A stretch of 64,000 bases of DNA from NCBI RefSeq assembly GCF_016522075.1, contig NZ_JAEHFW010000003.1:558001-622000 (forward strand), in the 5' to 3' direction. Below are positions 46,800 to 55,078 of the stretch, piece by piece (position 1 is the stretch's first letter; every line of letters starts with the position of its first letter). Under the pieces are notes generated by a model, which saw only the letters and a list, made by a program, of their open reading frames with translations, had not been told where the DNA came from and did no database searches. This DNA comes from Mucilaginibacter segetis (GTDB taxonomy: Bacteria; Bacteroidota; Bacteroidia; Sphingobacteriales; Sphingobacteriaceae). The translations under genes were made by a program, and so were the position numbers.

Positions 46800-47411
46800 A
46801 TGAAAACAAAATTTTTAACAATAGCAACCATCTTTACTTTAGCATTAGGAACTGTAACTGCAACCTATGCAAACGATCATAACATCAATCAGGTAACTAC
46901 TACTTTAACTAACGTAGGCCAGATCAACAAAATTGAAATACGCGGTAATGTTCAGCTCTTCGTATCTGACGGTACTGCCGATGAGGTTAAAGTTTACAAT
47001 AACTATTATTCCGAAAGCGCCCTGGTGCAAAATAAAAACGGTGTGTTACGCATATCATCATACACCCCGGAAAAATTAGTAGTATGGGTAACCGCGAATG
47101 ATCTGCGCGCTATTTCAGCTTATGACAATGCACAGGTAAAATCATTCGGTAAGCTTTCAAAGATCGATCTTGCTGTTGACCTTTACAACCACTCATCAGC
47201 ACAATTAAATTTGGATGCCTTTAACGCTACTATCTCGGTAAACGATCATGCAAAAGCAGACTTGACCGGCAGCGTAAATGAGTACACTTTGTTACACGAT
47301 CAGTCTGCTACTGTGAACCAATCAAATTTATCAGCCGCCAGAGTTAACGATAAGGTTACTAACCTGCCGGCAGCTCCTGCTCAAAACAATAATGAGCTTG
47401 CCATTTTGTAA
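46800..47411 (+). CDS. Secreted GIN-like (DUF2807-like) protein, copy 1
   Basis: 203 residues. A signal peptide (about 1-24, ATYA) precedes a beta-helix-like domain that starts VGQINKIEIRGNVQLFVSDG, matching the head GIN/DUF2807 pattern, with regular AYDNAQVKSFGKLSK strands. Function is unknown; such proteins are common at the Bacteroidota surface or periplasm. It is about two-thirds identical by eye to the next gene and shares its upstream region, so the pair arose by tandem duplication. A strong terminator follows. Confidence 0.8.
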   Translation: MKTKFLTIATIFTLALGTVTATYANDHNINQVTTTLTNVGQINKIEIRGNVQLFVSDGTADEVKVYNNYYSESALVQNKNGVLRISSYTPEKLVVWVTANDLRAISAYDNAQVKSFGKLSKIDLAVDLYNHSSAQLNLDAFNATISVNDHAKADLTGSVNEYTLLHDQSATVNQSNLSAARVNDKVTNLPAAPAQNNNELAIL

Positions 47412-47445
47412 GCGTTACTTTTGCAAAAGTTCAACATATATTCTG

Positions 47446-47479
47446 AAAAACTACCGCCACAGTGCGGTAGTTTTTTTTT
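47446..47479 (+). terminator. Terminator of GIN protein 1
   Basis: AACTACCGC / GCGGTAGTT stem extended by A and T tracts, then a nine-T run. Confidence 0.9.
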
Positions 47480-47527
47480 AGAGGAATTAGTACATGACTT
47501 AATCATTGGTCATTGAGTCATTATTTT

Positions 47528-47636
47528 CTTTTCACTTTCAACTTTTCACTTTTCACTTTTCACTTTTCACTTTCAACTTTCACTTTTCACTTTCAACTTT
47601 CAACTTTTCACTTTCAATCTTCCACTCCCTTTCACC
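47528..47636. repeat. Degenerate CACTTTT/CAACTTT simple-repeat tract
   Basis: About 100 bases of CTTTTCA and CTTTCAA units on the plus strand, almost all pyrimidine. It lies between the two GIN genes and before the second promoter. Confidence 0.85.
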
Positions 47637-47696
47637 GATGCAAATCTGCCGTTTACCGATAATAACCCGGTGTATAACTAATAGGGGCATTTGGGC

Positions 47697-47722
47697 TGTA
47701 ACGTTTTGTTTTTGAGGTCGTC
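47697..47722 (+). promoter_or_regulatory. ECF-type promoter of GIN protein 2
   Basis: TGTAAC (47697-47702), spacer of exactly 16 bases, CGTC (47719-47722), about 62 bases before the start codon. The spacer sequence is related to copy 1 (begins GTTTT and ends near GAGNT). Confidence 0.6.
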
Positions 47723-47783
47723 ATAATAGTGTATTTAAAAACAACAATAGATTAAATAATTGACCATCAAAATATTAAATAAA

Positions 47784-48392
47784 ATGAAAACTGTATTTTT
47801 AACAATAGCAACCATCTTTACCTTAGCATTAGGAACTTCAAATTCAACCTATGCCTCAGTAAAAAACAATGATGAAGTGATCACCACATTAACCAATGCT
47901 GGCCAGATCAATAAAATTGAATTACGCGGTAATGTGCAACTGTTCGTATCAGACGGTACTGCCGACGAAGTGAAAGTTTACAATCACTATTATGCCGAAA
48001 GCGCTTTAGTACAAAACCAAAACGGTGTATTGCGTATCTCATCATACAAGGCAGAAAAATTAGTAGTATGGGTAACTGCAAAAGATCTGCGCTCAATTGC
48101 TGCTTATGATAACTCCGAAGTAAAATCATTCGGTAAGCTTTCAAAAATTGATCTTGACGTAGAACTGTACAACAATTCATCAGCCCAGTTAAATGTAGAT
48201 GCTTACACCGCCAGCATTACCGTTAATGATAACGCAAAAGCTGCTATATCAGGCAACGTAACTGATTACAGCTTAAAATATGACGAAACCGCTAAGGTAT
48301 CACATGATAACTTTACCGCTGTAAACGCTATCCAAACCCAGGTTAAAGATCGCCATTACAGAGTTAAAAGTGATGAATTAGCAGGTTTGTAA
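47784..48392 (+). CDS. Secreted GIN-like (DUF2807-like) protein, copy 2
   Basis: 202 residues from ATG 47784 (MKTVFLTIATIFTLALGTSN, a signal peptide); the frame start at 47760 adds eight unlike residues. The core shares AGQINKIELRGNVQLFVSDG and AESALVQNQNGVLRISSYKAEKLVVWVTAKDLRS with copy 1 except for a few changes; the C-terminal 30 residues diverge. No function known. It carries its own promoter motif and terminator, so each copy is independently expressed. Confidence 0.8.
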   Translation: MKTVFLTIATIFTLALGTSNSTYASVKNNDEVITTLTNAGQINKIELRGNVQLFVSDGTADEVKVYNHYYAESALVQNQNGVLRISSYKAEKLVVWVTAKDLRSIAAYDNSEVKSFGKLSKIDLDVELYNNSSAQLNVDAYTASITVNDNAKAAISGNVTDYSLKYDETAKVSHDNFTAVNAIQTQVKDRHYRVKSDELAGL

Positions 48393-48430
48393 ATAAGCAC
48401 CACTTTCAAAAAGTTCAACATATAATTTAA

Positions 48431-48459
48431 AAAGCTGTCATACGTTGACGGCTTTTTTT
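48431..48459 (+). terminator. Terminator of GIN protein 2
   Basis: AAAGCTGTCA / TGACGGCTTT stem (one G-U pair), 5-base loop, then T-run. Confidence 0.85.
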
Positions 48460-48467
48460 ATTTTTGG

Positions 48468-48494
48468 TGTAACTTCAAAACCTTAAAGGTAGTC
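48468..48494 (+). promoter_or_regulatory. Weak ECF-type promoter candidate of the GIN lipoprotein
   Basis: TGTAAC (48468-48473), 17 bases, AGTC (48491-48494), 22 bases before the start. The -35 is exact but the -10 is altered. Confidence 0.35.
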
Positions 48495-48516
48495 CTAACT
48501 AAAACACAAACCCACC

Positions 48517-49239
48517 ATGAAAAAAAATCAACTTTATATTGTAGCCTTAGCAGCATTAATTTCGGTAAGTATATTATCATCCTGCGGTCTTGACTGTGTG
48601 CGGGGATCAGGCAATGAAACCACCGATAACCGCAAGTTAGGGGAGTTTGACAGGATTGATATATCAGGAGCGTTTAAAGTTACGCTGGTGCAGGATAGCT
48701 CTATGGGTGTGAGCATTACTGCCGATGATAACCTGCTTAAGTATATCATCACAAGTGTAAATGGTGGTAAATTACGAATCCATTCCAAAAGAAGCACCTG
48801 TAATGTAAACAGAACGATGGTAACTATCGGAGTAAGGGATCTGAAGAAAATTGAAGCCTCAGGTGCAGTAACTATCAATTCAAACGGACGTATTAACACG
48901 GGCGATCTGGATCTTGACGTGTCTGGTGCCACCAAAGTAACCATGGACCTGAATGCGGCCACCTTGAACACCAGCGGTTCCGGCGCTACCGAATTGCATT
49001 TAACCGGACAGGCCGGCAAACACAATGTTGATTTAAGCGGAACCGGGAAAATTGATGCCCTGGATTTTGTAGTAGGTAAATACGATATTAATACCAGGGG
49101 TGCAAGCCACTGCCGCATCAATGTTTTGAACGCTTTGGATGTGCATTCAAGCGGCGCTTCTGATATCGTTTATAAAGGCAACCCATCAACCGTTAATAAC
49201 GATAAATCCGGAGCGTCATCTATCAAAAAAATAGAATAA
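48517..49239 (+). CDS. GIN-domain (DUF2807) lipoprotein
   Basis: 240 residues. Lipoprotein signal ends SSC at C23. GEFDRIDISGAFKVTLVQDS is the GIN domain start, followed by right-handed-helix-like repeats (IEASGAVTI, LDVSGATKV, LNTSGSGATEL, HNVDLSGTGKI). It lies next to the two secreted GIN-like proteins and may share the outer-membrane or surface location. Function unknown. Confidence 0.85.
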   Translation: MKKNQLYIVALAALISVSILSSCGLDCVRGSGNETTDNRKLGEFDRIDISGAFKVTLVQDSSMGVSITADDNLLKYIITSVNGGKLRIHSKRSTCNVNRTMVTIGVRDLKKIEASGAVTINSNGRINTGDLDLDVSGATKVTMDLNAATLNTSGSGATELHLTGQAGKHNVDLSGTGKIDALDFVVGKYDINTRGASHCRINVLNALDVHSSGASDIVYKGNPSTVNNDKSGASSIKKIE

Positions 49240-49255
49240 AATTTTTTAAGATAAG

Positions 49256-49282
49256 TGTAACATTTATAGGGGATTTTACGAC
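49256..49282 (+). promoter_or_regulatory. Weak ECF-type promoter candidate of the cytochrome gene
   Basis: TGTAAC (49256-49261), 17 bases, CGAC (49279-49282), 45 bases before the start codon. It differs from CGTC by one base. Confidence 0.35.
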
Positions 49283-49326
49283 ATAGTTATTATAATAAAT
49301 TAATAATAATTGTACTAAACCCTATC

Positions 49327-50322
49327 ATGAAAAAGTTTAAAAAATGGATGGCATATCTTGTCATTCTGGTTGTGCTTGTTATAGTAGCAGGCGCATCATA
49401 CCTCACCCTGGCGCTGCCTAACGTTGGCAAACCCGAAAAACTTCAAGTTGAACTAACGCCCAAGCGTATTGCCAGGGGCAAGTATCTGGCCAATAATGTT
49501 TCCGTTTGTATAGATTGCCACTCGGCCAGGCAATGGAATTTATTTGCAGGTCCAATTGATACTAATATAATAGGAGCCGGCGGCGAAAAATTTGATGAAC
49601 GGGTGAGTTTTCCGGGCACGGTATATGTGCCTAATATCACTCCGGCAAATTTAAAAAGCTGGACAGATGGCGAACTTTATCGCGCCATAACCACCGGCGT
49701 AAAAAAAGACGGATCAGCTATTTTTCCGATAATGCCCTATACCTCTTACGGTAAAATGGATAAAGAAGATATTTATAGTATTATAGCTTATTTACGTACG
49801 CTTAAACCACATGCGGGTAGTTTTCCTAAAAGACAATTAAACTTTCCGCTTAATTTGCTGGTAAATACCATGCCCCAAAAGGCTGTGGCTGGCAAAGTAC
49901 CCGATACTGCCAACACATTAAAATATGGCGAATACCTTGTTATGGCTGCCGCATGTGCCGATTGCCATACTAAAGCGGTACAAGGTAAACCCGTACAGGG
50001 GATGGACTTTGCCGGTGGTAACGAGTATAATTTAGGAACGGGTTTTACGCTAAGTTCGGCCAATATAACCCCTGACAAAAAAACAGGGATAGGTTTATGG
50101 ACTAAAGAGCAGTTTATAGCCCGTTTCAGACAATTTGCTGATAGCACAGCTAAACCGGCAAGGGTAAAGCCGGGCGATTTTCAAACCATAATGCCCTGGT
50201 GGCGCTATGGCGGCATGAGCGAAAAAGACCTTGCAGCTGTTTATACTTATTTACGAACTGTAAAGCCGGTAAATAATGCTATAGTTAAATTCCGGCCGAA
50301 TTCTGTTGCAGAAAAAAATTAA
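49327..50322 (+). CDS. Dihaem cytochrome c, membrane anchored
   Basis: 331 residues. An N-terminal helix (about 8-30) anchors two cytochrome c domains. The haem motifs are CIDCH (61-65) and CADCH (210-214), with Met ligands likely in IMPYTSYG and TIMPWWRYGGM. The pattern resembles the cytochrome subunit of gluconate or alcohol dehydrogenases, but no dehydrogenase gene is adjacent. Periplasmic electron transfer; partner unknown. Confidence 0.88.
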   Translation: MKKFKKWMAYLVILVVLVIVAGASYLTLALPNVGKPEKLQVELTPKRIARGKYLANNVSVCIDCHSARQWNLFAGPIDTNIIGAGGEKFDERVSFPGTVYVPNITPANLKSWTDGELYRAITTGVKKDGSAIFPIMPYTSYGKMDKEDIYSIIAYLRTLKPHAGSFPKRQLNFPLNLLVNTMPQKAVAGKVPDTANTLKYGEYLVMAAACADCHTKAVQGKPVQGMDFAGGNEYNLGTGFTLSSANITPDKKTGIGLWTKEQFIARFRQFADSTAKPARVKPGDFQTIMPWWRYGGMSEKDLAAVYTYLRTVKPVNNAIVKFRPNSVAEKN

Positions 50323-50333
50323 AAATAAATTCG

Positions 50334-50341
50334 TACTTTTG
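50334..50341 (+). promoter_or_regulatory. -7 box (TAnnTTTG) upstream of tig
   Basis: TACTTTTG, exact consensus, about 83 bases before the start codon. -33 is not clear. Confidence 0.4.
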
Positions 50342-50423
50342 CGCCTCCAAAAGCTGTTGTGTTTGGCTTATATCAAACATGCCAGCTTTAATTTTAAGTA
50401 TTAAATAATACCCGGTAAAAAAG

Positions 50424-51776
50424 ATGAATATATCACAGGAAAAAATTGATAACCTTAATACAGTAGTAAAAATTAATATTGCCCCGGCCGATTATCAGCC
50501 GAAGGTAGAAAAAGCTATAAAAGAGCATGCTAAAAAGGCAAAGATGCCGGGTTTCAGACCGGGGATGGTTCCTGCTGCTCATATCAAAAAAATGTATGGT
50601 AAAAGCATTTTGGTTGATGAGATAAATAACCTGTTGTCTGACACACTTAACAAGTACTTAGAAGAACAGCAAATGGAAGTTTTAGGCCAGCCTTTACCTA
50701 AAACCGAAGATGATAAAAAAGAATATAACTGGGATTTTGCCGACGATTTTGAATTTAACTATGAAGTTGGCTTAGCTCCGGATTTTGATATCGATTTTTC
50801 ATCAAAAGATAAGCTTACGCAATATGTAATTAAGGTGGACGATGAAACCTTAGCATCCCGTATAAAAAACATCCGTCGTGGTTATGGCAAAATGACAAAT
50901 CCTGACGTATCGGCAGATGATGATGTTCTTTATTCCGAATTAACCCAGCTTTCGCCTGATGGTTCTGTTTTTGAGGATGGCATTACTAATACGGCATCAG
51001 TTCGTTTAGACCAGATAAAAGATGAAACGATAAAAAAATCTTTGATCGGTTTAAAAAAAGGTGATGAAGTAACACTGGATATTCAGAAAGCCTTTGATAA
51101 CGACGCTGCTAAGGTAGCCGGTTTATTAAAGATAGAAGAAGATACAGCAGCTGATCTGAAATCAAACTTCCGCTTAACGGTAAAAAATGTTAACCGTTTA
51201 GAGGAGAGTGATTTGAATCAGGAGTTCTTTGACAAATTATTTGGTGAAGGTAACGTAACTACCGAAGAAGGTTTCAGGGAAAAAATAACCGAAGAACTGG
51301 AAACTATGATGCTGCAGGATGCAGAGCGTAAGTTACAGAACGATATTTATAACTACAGCCTTAATAAAGTTCAGTTTGAATTACCTGATGACTTTTTGAA
51401 ACGCTGGTTAAAAGCCACTAACGAAAAATTATCAGCAGAAGAATTGGAGGGTGGTTACGCCGATTTTGCTAAAAACCTTAAATGGACGCTTATTGCGAAC
51501 AAAATAGTTAAGGATAACAAGATCGAAATAAAATATGACGAGGTTTTTGCTTATGCAAAACAAAGCCTTGATCAGCAATTCAGAATGTACAGCCAGCAAT
51601 CATTACCCGAGGAGCAATTGGCTCAGTATACGGTTCAATATCTGCAGGAGAAAGAGAATGCTAACAAGATATTTGAAGAGGTAAAGGCTGTTAAGGTTTT
51701 TGATTATATTAAGAGTGTGATCACCCTTGATAAAAAAGAGATCCTGTTTACTGATTTTAATAAGCTGGAAGACTAA
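50424..51776 (+). CDS. tig: Trigger factor chaperone
   Basis: 450 residues. The ribosome-docking signature GFRPGMVP is at 43-50. The middle PPIase domain is degenerate (typical for the phylum) and the C-terminal helical arms bind nascent chains. It is the ribosome-associated chaperone, upstream of clpP and clpX as in many bacteria. A strong hairpin follows, so clpP may have its own promoter. Confidence 0.93.
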   Translation: MNISQEKIDNLNTVVKINIAPADYQPKVEKAIKEHAKKAKMPGFRPGMVPAAHIKKMYGKSILVDEINNLLSDTLNKYLEEQQMEVLGQPLPKTEDDKKEYNWDFADDFEFNYEVGLAPDFDIDFSSKDKLTQYVIKVDDETLASRIKNIRRGYGKMTNPDVSADDDVLYSELTQLSPDGSVFEDGITNTASVRLDQIKDETIKKSLIGLKKGDEVTLDIQKAFDNDAAKVAGLLKIEEDTAADLKSNFRLTVKNVNRLEESDLNQEFFDKLFGEGNVTTEEGFREKITEELETMMLQDAERKLQNDIYNYSLNKVQFELPDDFLKRWLKATNEKLSAEELEGGYADFAKNLKWTLIANKIVKDNKIEIKYDEVFAYAKQSLDQQFRMYSQQSLPEEQLAQYTVQYLQEKENANKIFEEVKAVKVFDYIKSVITLDKKEILFTDFNKLED

Positions 51777-51803
51777 GCGTATTTTTATAAATTATACTTT
51801 TAT

Positions 51804-51834
51804 CAAAAGCATCGGCCCAAAGCAGATGCTTTTG
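51804..51834 (+). terminator. Terminator of tig
   Basis: Perfect 10-bp stem CAAAAGCATC / GATGCTTTTG with an 11-base loop and T-rich right arm. Confidence 0.75.
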
Positions 51835-51955
51835 TTGTATAAAAAGCCTTCGCTGTTAATTTTACTTTATAAAAACTTTATAGTTTAAAAACTATTCAAC
51901 TAAAAACTATATTTAGCCCTTTACATAATTAAATACATTATAAAACAATCATATC

Positions 51956-52666
51956 ATGAGTAGTAATATAGATAAAAACGAATTCCGTAAATATGCTGTT
52001 AAGCACCATCGTATTAACAGTTTATATGTAGATAAATTTATAGCCGGAGTTGACAGGAGCAAACTGCCAACCGGCATGACCCCATATATTATTGAAGAGC
52101 GCCAGATGAATGTGGCCCAGATGGACGTATTTTCACGTTTGATGATGGACCGCATTATTTTCCTGGGCGATGCCATTTATGAAAATATTGCAAACATTAT
52201 TCAGGCTCAGTTGCTATTCCTGCAGTCGGCAGATAGTAAACGCGATATACAGATCTATATCAATTCACCGGGCGGATCGGTATATGCGGGCTTAGGTATT
52301 TATGATACCATGCAATTTATATCAAATGATGTAGCGACTATTTGTACCGGTATGGCGGCATCAATGGGTGCGGTTTTATTATGTGCGGGTACTAACGGCA
52401 AACGTGCGGCACTACCACATGCAAGGGTAATGATACACCAGCCATCAGGCGGAGCGCAGGGCCAGCAGTCGGATATCGAGATCACTTATCACGAGATCAC
52501 TAAGTTGAAAAAAGAGCTTTACCAGATCATTGCTGACCATAGCGGTACATCATACGAAAAAGTTTGGGAAGCGTCAGATCGTGACCATTGGATGATAGCC
52601 GAAGAAGCCAAAGAATTTGGTATGGTGGACGAAATATTAAAAGGAAACTCAACAAAAAGCAAATAA
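51956..52666 (+). CDS. clpP: ATP-dependent Clp protease proteolytic subunit
   Basis: 236 residues, with an N-terminal extension of about 35 beyond E. coli ClpP. Catalytic Ser136 (MAASMGA) and His161 (MIHQPSGG) are present; the third residue is an Asp near 210. Forms the double heptamer with ClpX, whose gene lies 83 bases downstream. Confidence 0.96.
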   Translation: MSSNIDKNEFRKYAVKHHRINSLYVDKFIAGVDRSKLPTGMTPYIIEERQMNVAQMDVFSRLMMDRIIFLGDAIYENIANIIQAQLLFLQSADSKRDIQIYINSPGGSVYAGLGIYDTMQFISNDVATICTGMAASMGAVLLCAGTNGKRAALPHARVMIHQPSGGAQGQQSDIEITYHEITKLKKELYQIIADHSGTSYEKVWEASDRDHWMIAEEAKEFGMVDEILKGNSTKSK

Positions 52667-52702
52667 ATTGCTATTGTATTGTAAGTTAATTACTTAGCTT
52701 AC

Positions 52703-52734
52703 TTGCAAAACAGGTAATTATTTGACTATTTTTG
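52703..52734 (+). promoter_or_regulatory. Promoter of clpX
   Basis: TTG (52703-52705), 21 bases, TATTTTTG (52727-52734), 16 bases before the ATG. It matches the -33/-7 Bacteroidota pattern. Confidence 0.5.
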
Positions 52735-52749
52735 ATTAAACAAAAAAAC

Positions 52750-53988
52750 ATGAACAAGAACAGCAAGGAGATCAGGTGCTCATTTTGTGGAGCAGGCAAA
52801 CAAGACTCCCTGATGCTGATTGCAGGACTTGATGCACACATTTGTGATAAATGCGTGAATCAGGCTAATGAGATACTGGCAGAGGAGTTGAAAGTGCGAA
52901 AGGTTAAAGCATCGCCTGCAACTTTGTCTGTTTTAAAACCGGCAGAGATAAAAGGCCATCTCGATCAATACATAATTGGTCAGGATGATGCTAAAAAAGT
53001 TTTATCGGTTGCGGTATACAATCATTACAAGCGTTTAGACCAACGTGTTGATAAGGAGGAGGTAGAGATTGAGAAGTCGAACATCATTATGGTTGGTGAA
53101 ACCGGTACAGGTAAAACCTTACTGGCAAAAACACTGGCCAAAATATTGAATGTGCCGTTTTGCATATGCGATGCCACCGTATTAACGGAAGCAGGTTATG
53201 TTGGCGAGGATGTGGAAAGTATTCTTACCCGTTTACTGCAATCTGCCGATTATGATGTAACCACTGCCGAACGTGGCATTGTTTATATTGATGAGGTTGA
53301 TAAAATAGCTCGCAAAAGCGATAATGCATCCATTACCCGTGATGTATCCGGCGAGGGTGTACAACAGGCCCTGTTAAAAATACTGGAAGGTACCATGGTT
53401 AACGTACCGCCACAGGGCGGTCGTAAGCACCCTGATCAGAAAATGATCACGGTAAATACCAATAATATCCTGTTTATATGTGGCGGTGCATTTGATGGCA
53501 TCGATAAAAAGATAGCTAACCGCCTGCGTACACAAACGGTAGGGTATAAGTTTAAGCATGAGGACGGTGAGGTGGATATGAAAAACCTGTATAAATACAT
53601 CACTCCGCAGGATCTTAAATCATTTGGGTTGATACCTGAGCTGATAGGCCGTTTACCCGTGCTTACCTACTTAAACCCGCTGGACAGGGATGCATTGCAC
53701 AATATTCTTACAGAGCCAAAGAATTCTTTGCTTAAGCAATATAAAAAGCTGTTTGAATACGAGGGGGTAAAGCTGGAATTTGATAAAGAAGTGCTTGACT
53801 TTATAGTGGATAAAGCCATGGAGTTCAAATTAGGCGCCAGAGGGTTGCGTTCTATCTGCGAGGCCATAATGATAGACGCGATGTTTGAATTTCCGTCAAA
53901 AAATGATGTGAAGCGTTTAAACGTTACTATAGATTATGCCAGGGAGAAGTTTGAAAAGTCGGACCTTAAAAAGTTAAAAGTGGCTTAA
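52750..53988 (+). CDS. clpX: Clp protease ATP-binding subunit ClpX
   Basis: 412 residues from ATG 52750; a TTG upstream at 52732 lies inside the promoter -7 box. An N-terminal zinc domain has C10, C13, C32 and C35. Walker [15 protein letters not shown] and Walker B YIDEVDKI are followed by the C-terminal D2-like domain. It unfolds tagged proteins for ClpP. Confidence 0.97.
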   Translation: MNKNSKEIRCSFCGAGKQDSLMLIAGLDAHICDKCVNQANEILAEELKVRKVKASPATLSVLKPAEIKGHLDQYIIGQDDAKKVLSVAVYNHYKRLDQRVDKEEVEIEKSNIIMVGETGTGKTLLAKTLAKILNVPFCICDATVLTEAGYVGEDVESILTRLLQSADYDVTTAERGIVYIDEVDKIARKSDNASITRDVSGEGVQQALLKILEGTMVNVPPQGGRKHPDQKMITVNTNNILFICGGAFDGIDKKIANRLRTQTVGYKFKHEDGEVDMKNLYKYITPQDLKSFGLIPELIGRLPVLTYLNPLDRDALHNILTEPKNSLLKQYKKLFEYEGVKLEFDKEVLDFIVDKAMEFKLGARGLRSICEAIMIDAMFEFPSKNDVKRLNVTIDYAREKFEKSDLKKLKVA

Positions 53989-54112
53989 CAATAAAAATAT
54001 AGTTTACATCTATATTTGAGATAGTAGTGAACCCTGGTGCAACGCCGGGGTTTGCTGTATAAAAACTATCCGGTAAATTAATAAAGAGCCTGTAACAAGG
54101 CAAGGAGAAAAT

Positions 54113-54973
54113 ATGAACGAAGAATTAGATATCAAGAAAGATGAAACCGGAAAGCCGGAGAAAAAAGTAAAAGAAGTACAATCGGCCGTAAAAAACGGCC
54201 TTAAAACCAAGGAGGCCATTGTGGCTAACTGGCTCCCGCGTTATACGGGCAGGCCGGTAAAGGAATTCGGAGAGTATATTATATTAACCAATTTCTCAAA
54301 ATACCTGCAACTGTTTTCAGAATGGCATGGTAACGCCCCCATTGTGGGTATGGATAAACCCATGCAAAGTGTAAGTGCTGACGGTATAACCATTATTAAT
54401 TTTGGTATGGGTAGCCCGGTAGCCGCTACGGTTATGGATCTGCTCACTACTATTCAACCAAAAGCCGTAATATTTTTAGGAAAATGCGGCGGTTTAAAAA
54501 AGAAGAATAAAGTAGGCGATCTGATATTACCCATTGCAGCTATAAGGGGCGAGGGTACATCAAACGATTATTTACCTGCCGAAGTTCCGGCGCTGCCATC
54601 ATTTGCGCTGCAAAAGGCCATATCAACCACCATACGCGACTATGGACGCGATTACTGGACCGGAACCTGTTACACCACTAACCGACGTGTTTGGGAGCAT
54701 GACAGAGATTTTAAACGATACCTGAAAGATTTACGGGCCATGGCTATAGATATGGAAACCGCTACCATATTTACCACTGGCTTTGCCAACAAGATACCTA
54801 CGGGAGCTTTACTACTGGTATCTGACCAGCCAATGATCCCTGAAGGGGTTAAAACCGCTGAAAGCGACTCCAATGTTACGGAGCAGTTTGTGGAAACACA
54901 CTTGCGTGTAGGTATCGAATCGTTAAAACAACTGATAAATGGCGGCTTAACGGTTAAGCACCTGAAATTTTAA
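54113..54973 (+). CDS. amn: AMP nucleosidase
   Basis: 286 residues, the short Bacteroidota form. The phosphorylase-like core carries GMGSPVAATVM and KCGGLKKKNKVGD, with MAIDMETATIF and SDQPMIPEG later. It cleaves AMP to adenine and ribose 5-phosphate. The N-terminal 30 residues are charged. Separate transcription unit between clpX and cystathionine beta-synthase. Confidence 0.9.
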   Translation: MNEELDIKKDETGKPEKKVKEVQSAVKNGLKTKEAIVANWLPRYTGRPVKEFGEYIILTNFSKYLQLFSEWHGNAPIVGMDKPMQSVSADGITIINFGMGSPVAATVMDLLTTIQPKAVIFLGKCGGLKKKNKVGDLILPIAAIRGEGTSNDYLPAEVPALPSFALQKAISTTIRDYGRDYWTGTCYTTNRRVWEHDRDFKRYLKDLRAMAIDMETATIFTTGFANKIPTGALLLVSDQPMIPEGVKTAESDSNVTEQFVETHLRVGIESLKQLINGGLTVKHLKF

Positions 54974-55078
54974 CAGGGATAAACCGGTTAATTACATAAC
55001 GTTTACGATAATATCCGCCCGGAAAGTTATTTTTGGGAACTAACCTGTTTTGTATATCTGCTAAGTAGAACTTGAATT

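Noticed and set aside
51880..51895. ATAGTTT-AA-AAACTAT dyad upstream of clpP, similar to the BlaI half-sites
   Set aside because: The half-sites point outward compared with the blaI operators and the spacing is 2 rather than 4-6; one AT-rich match is expected by chance.
54030..54052. Hairpin AACCCTGG / CCGGGGTT after clpX
   Set aside because: A short stem with one wobble and no T-run; not enough for a terminator call.
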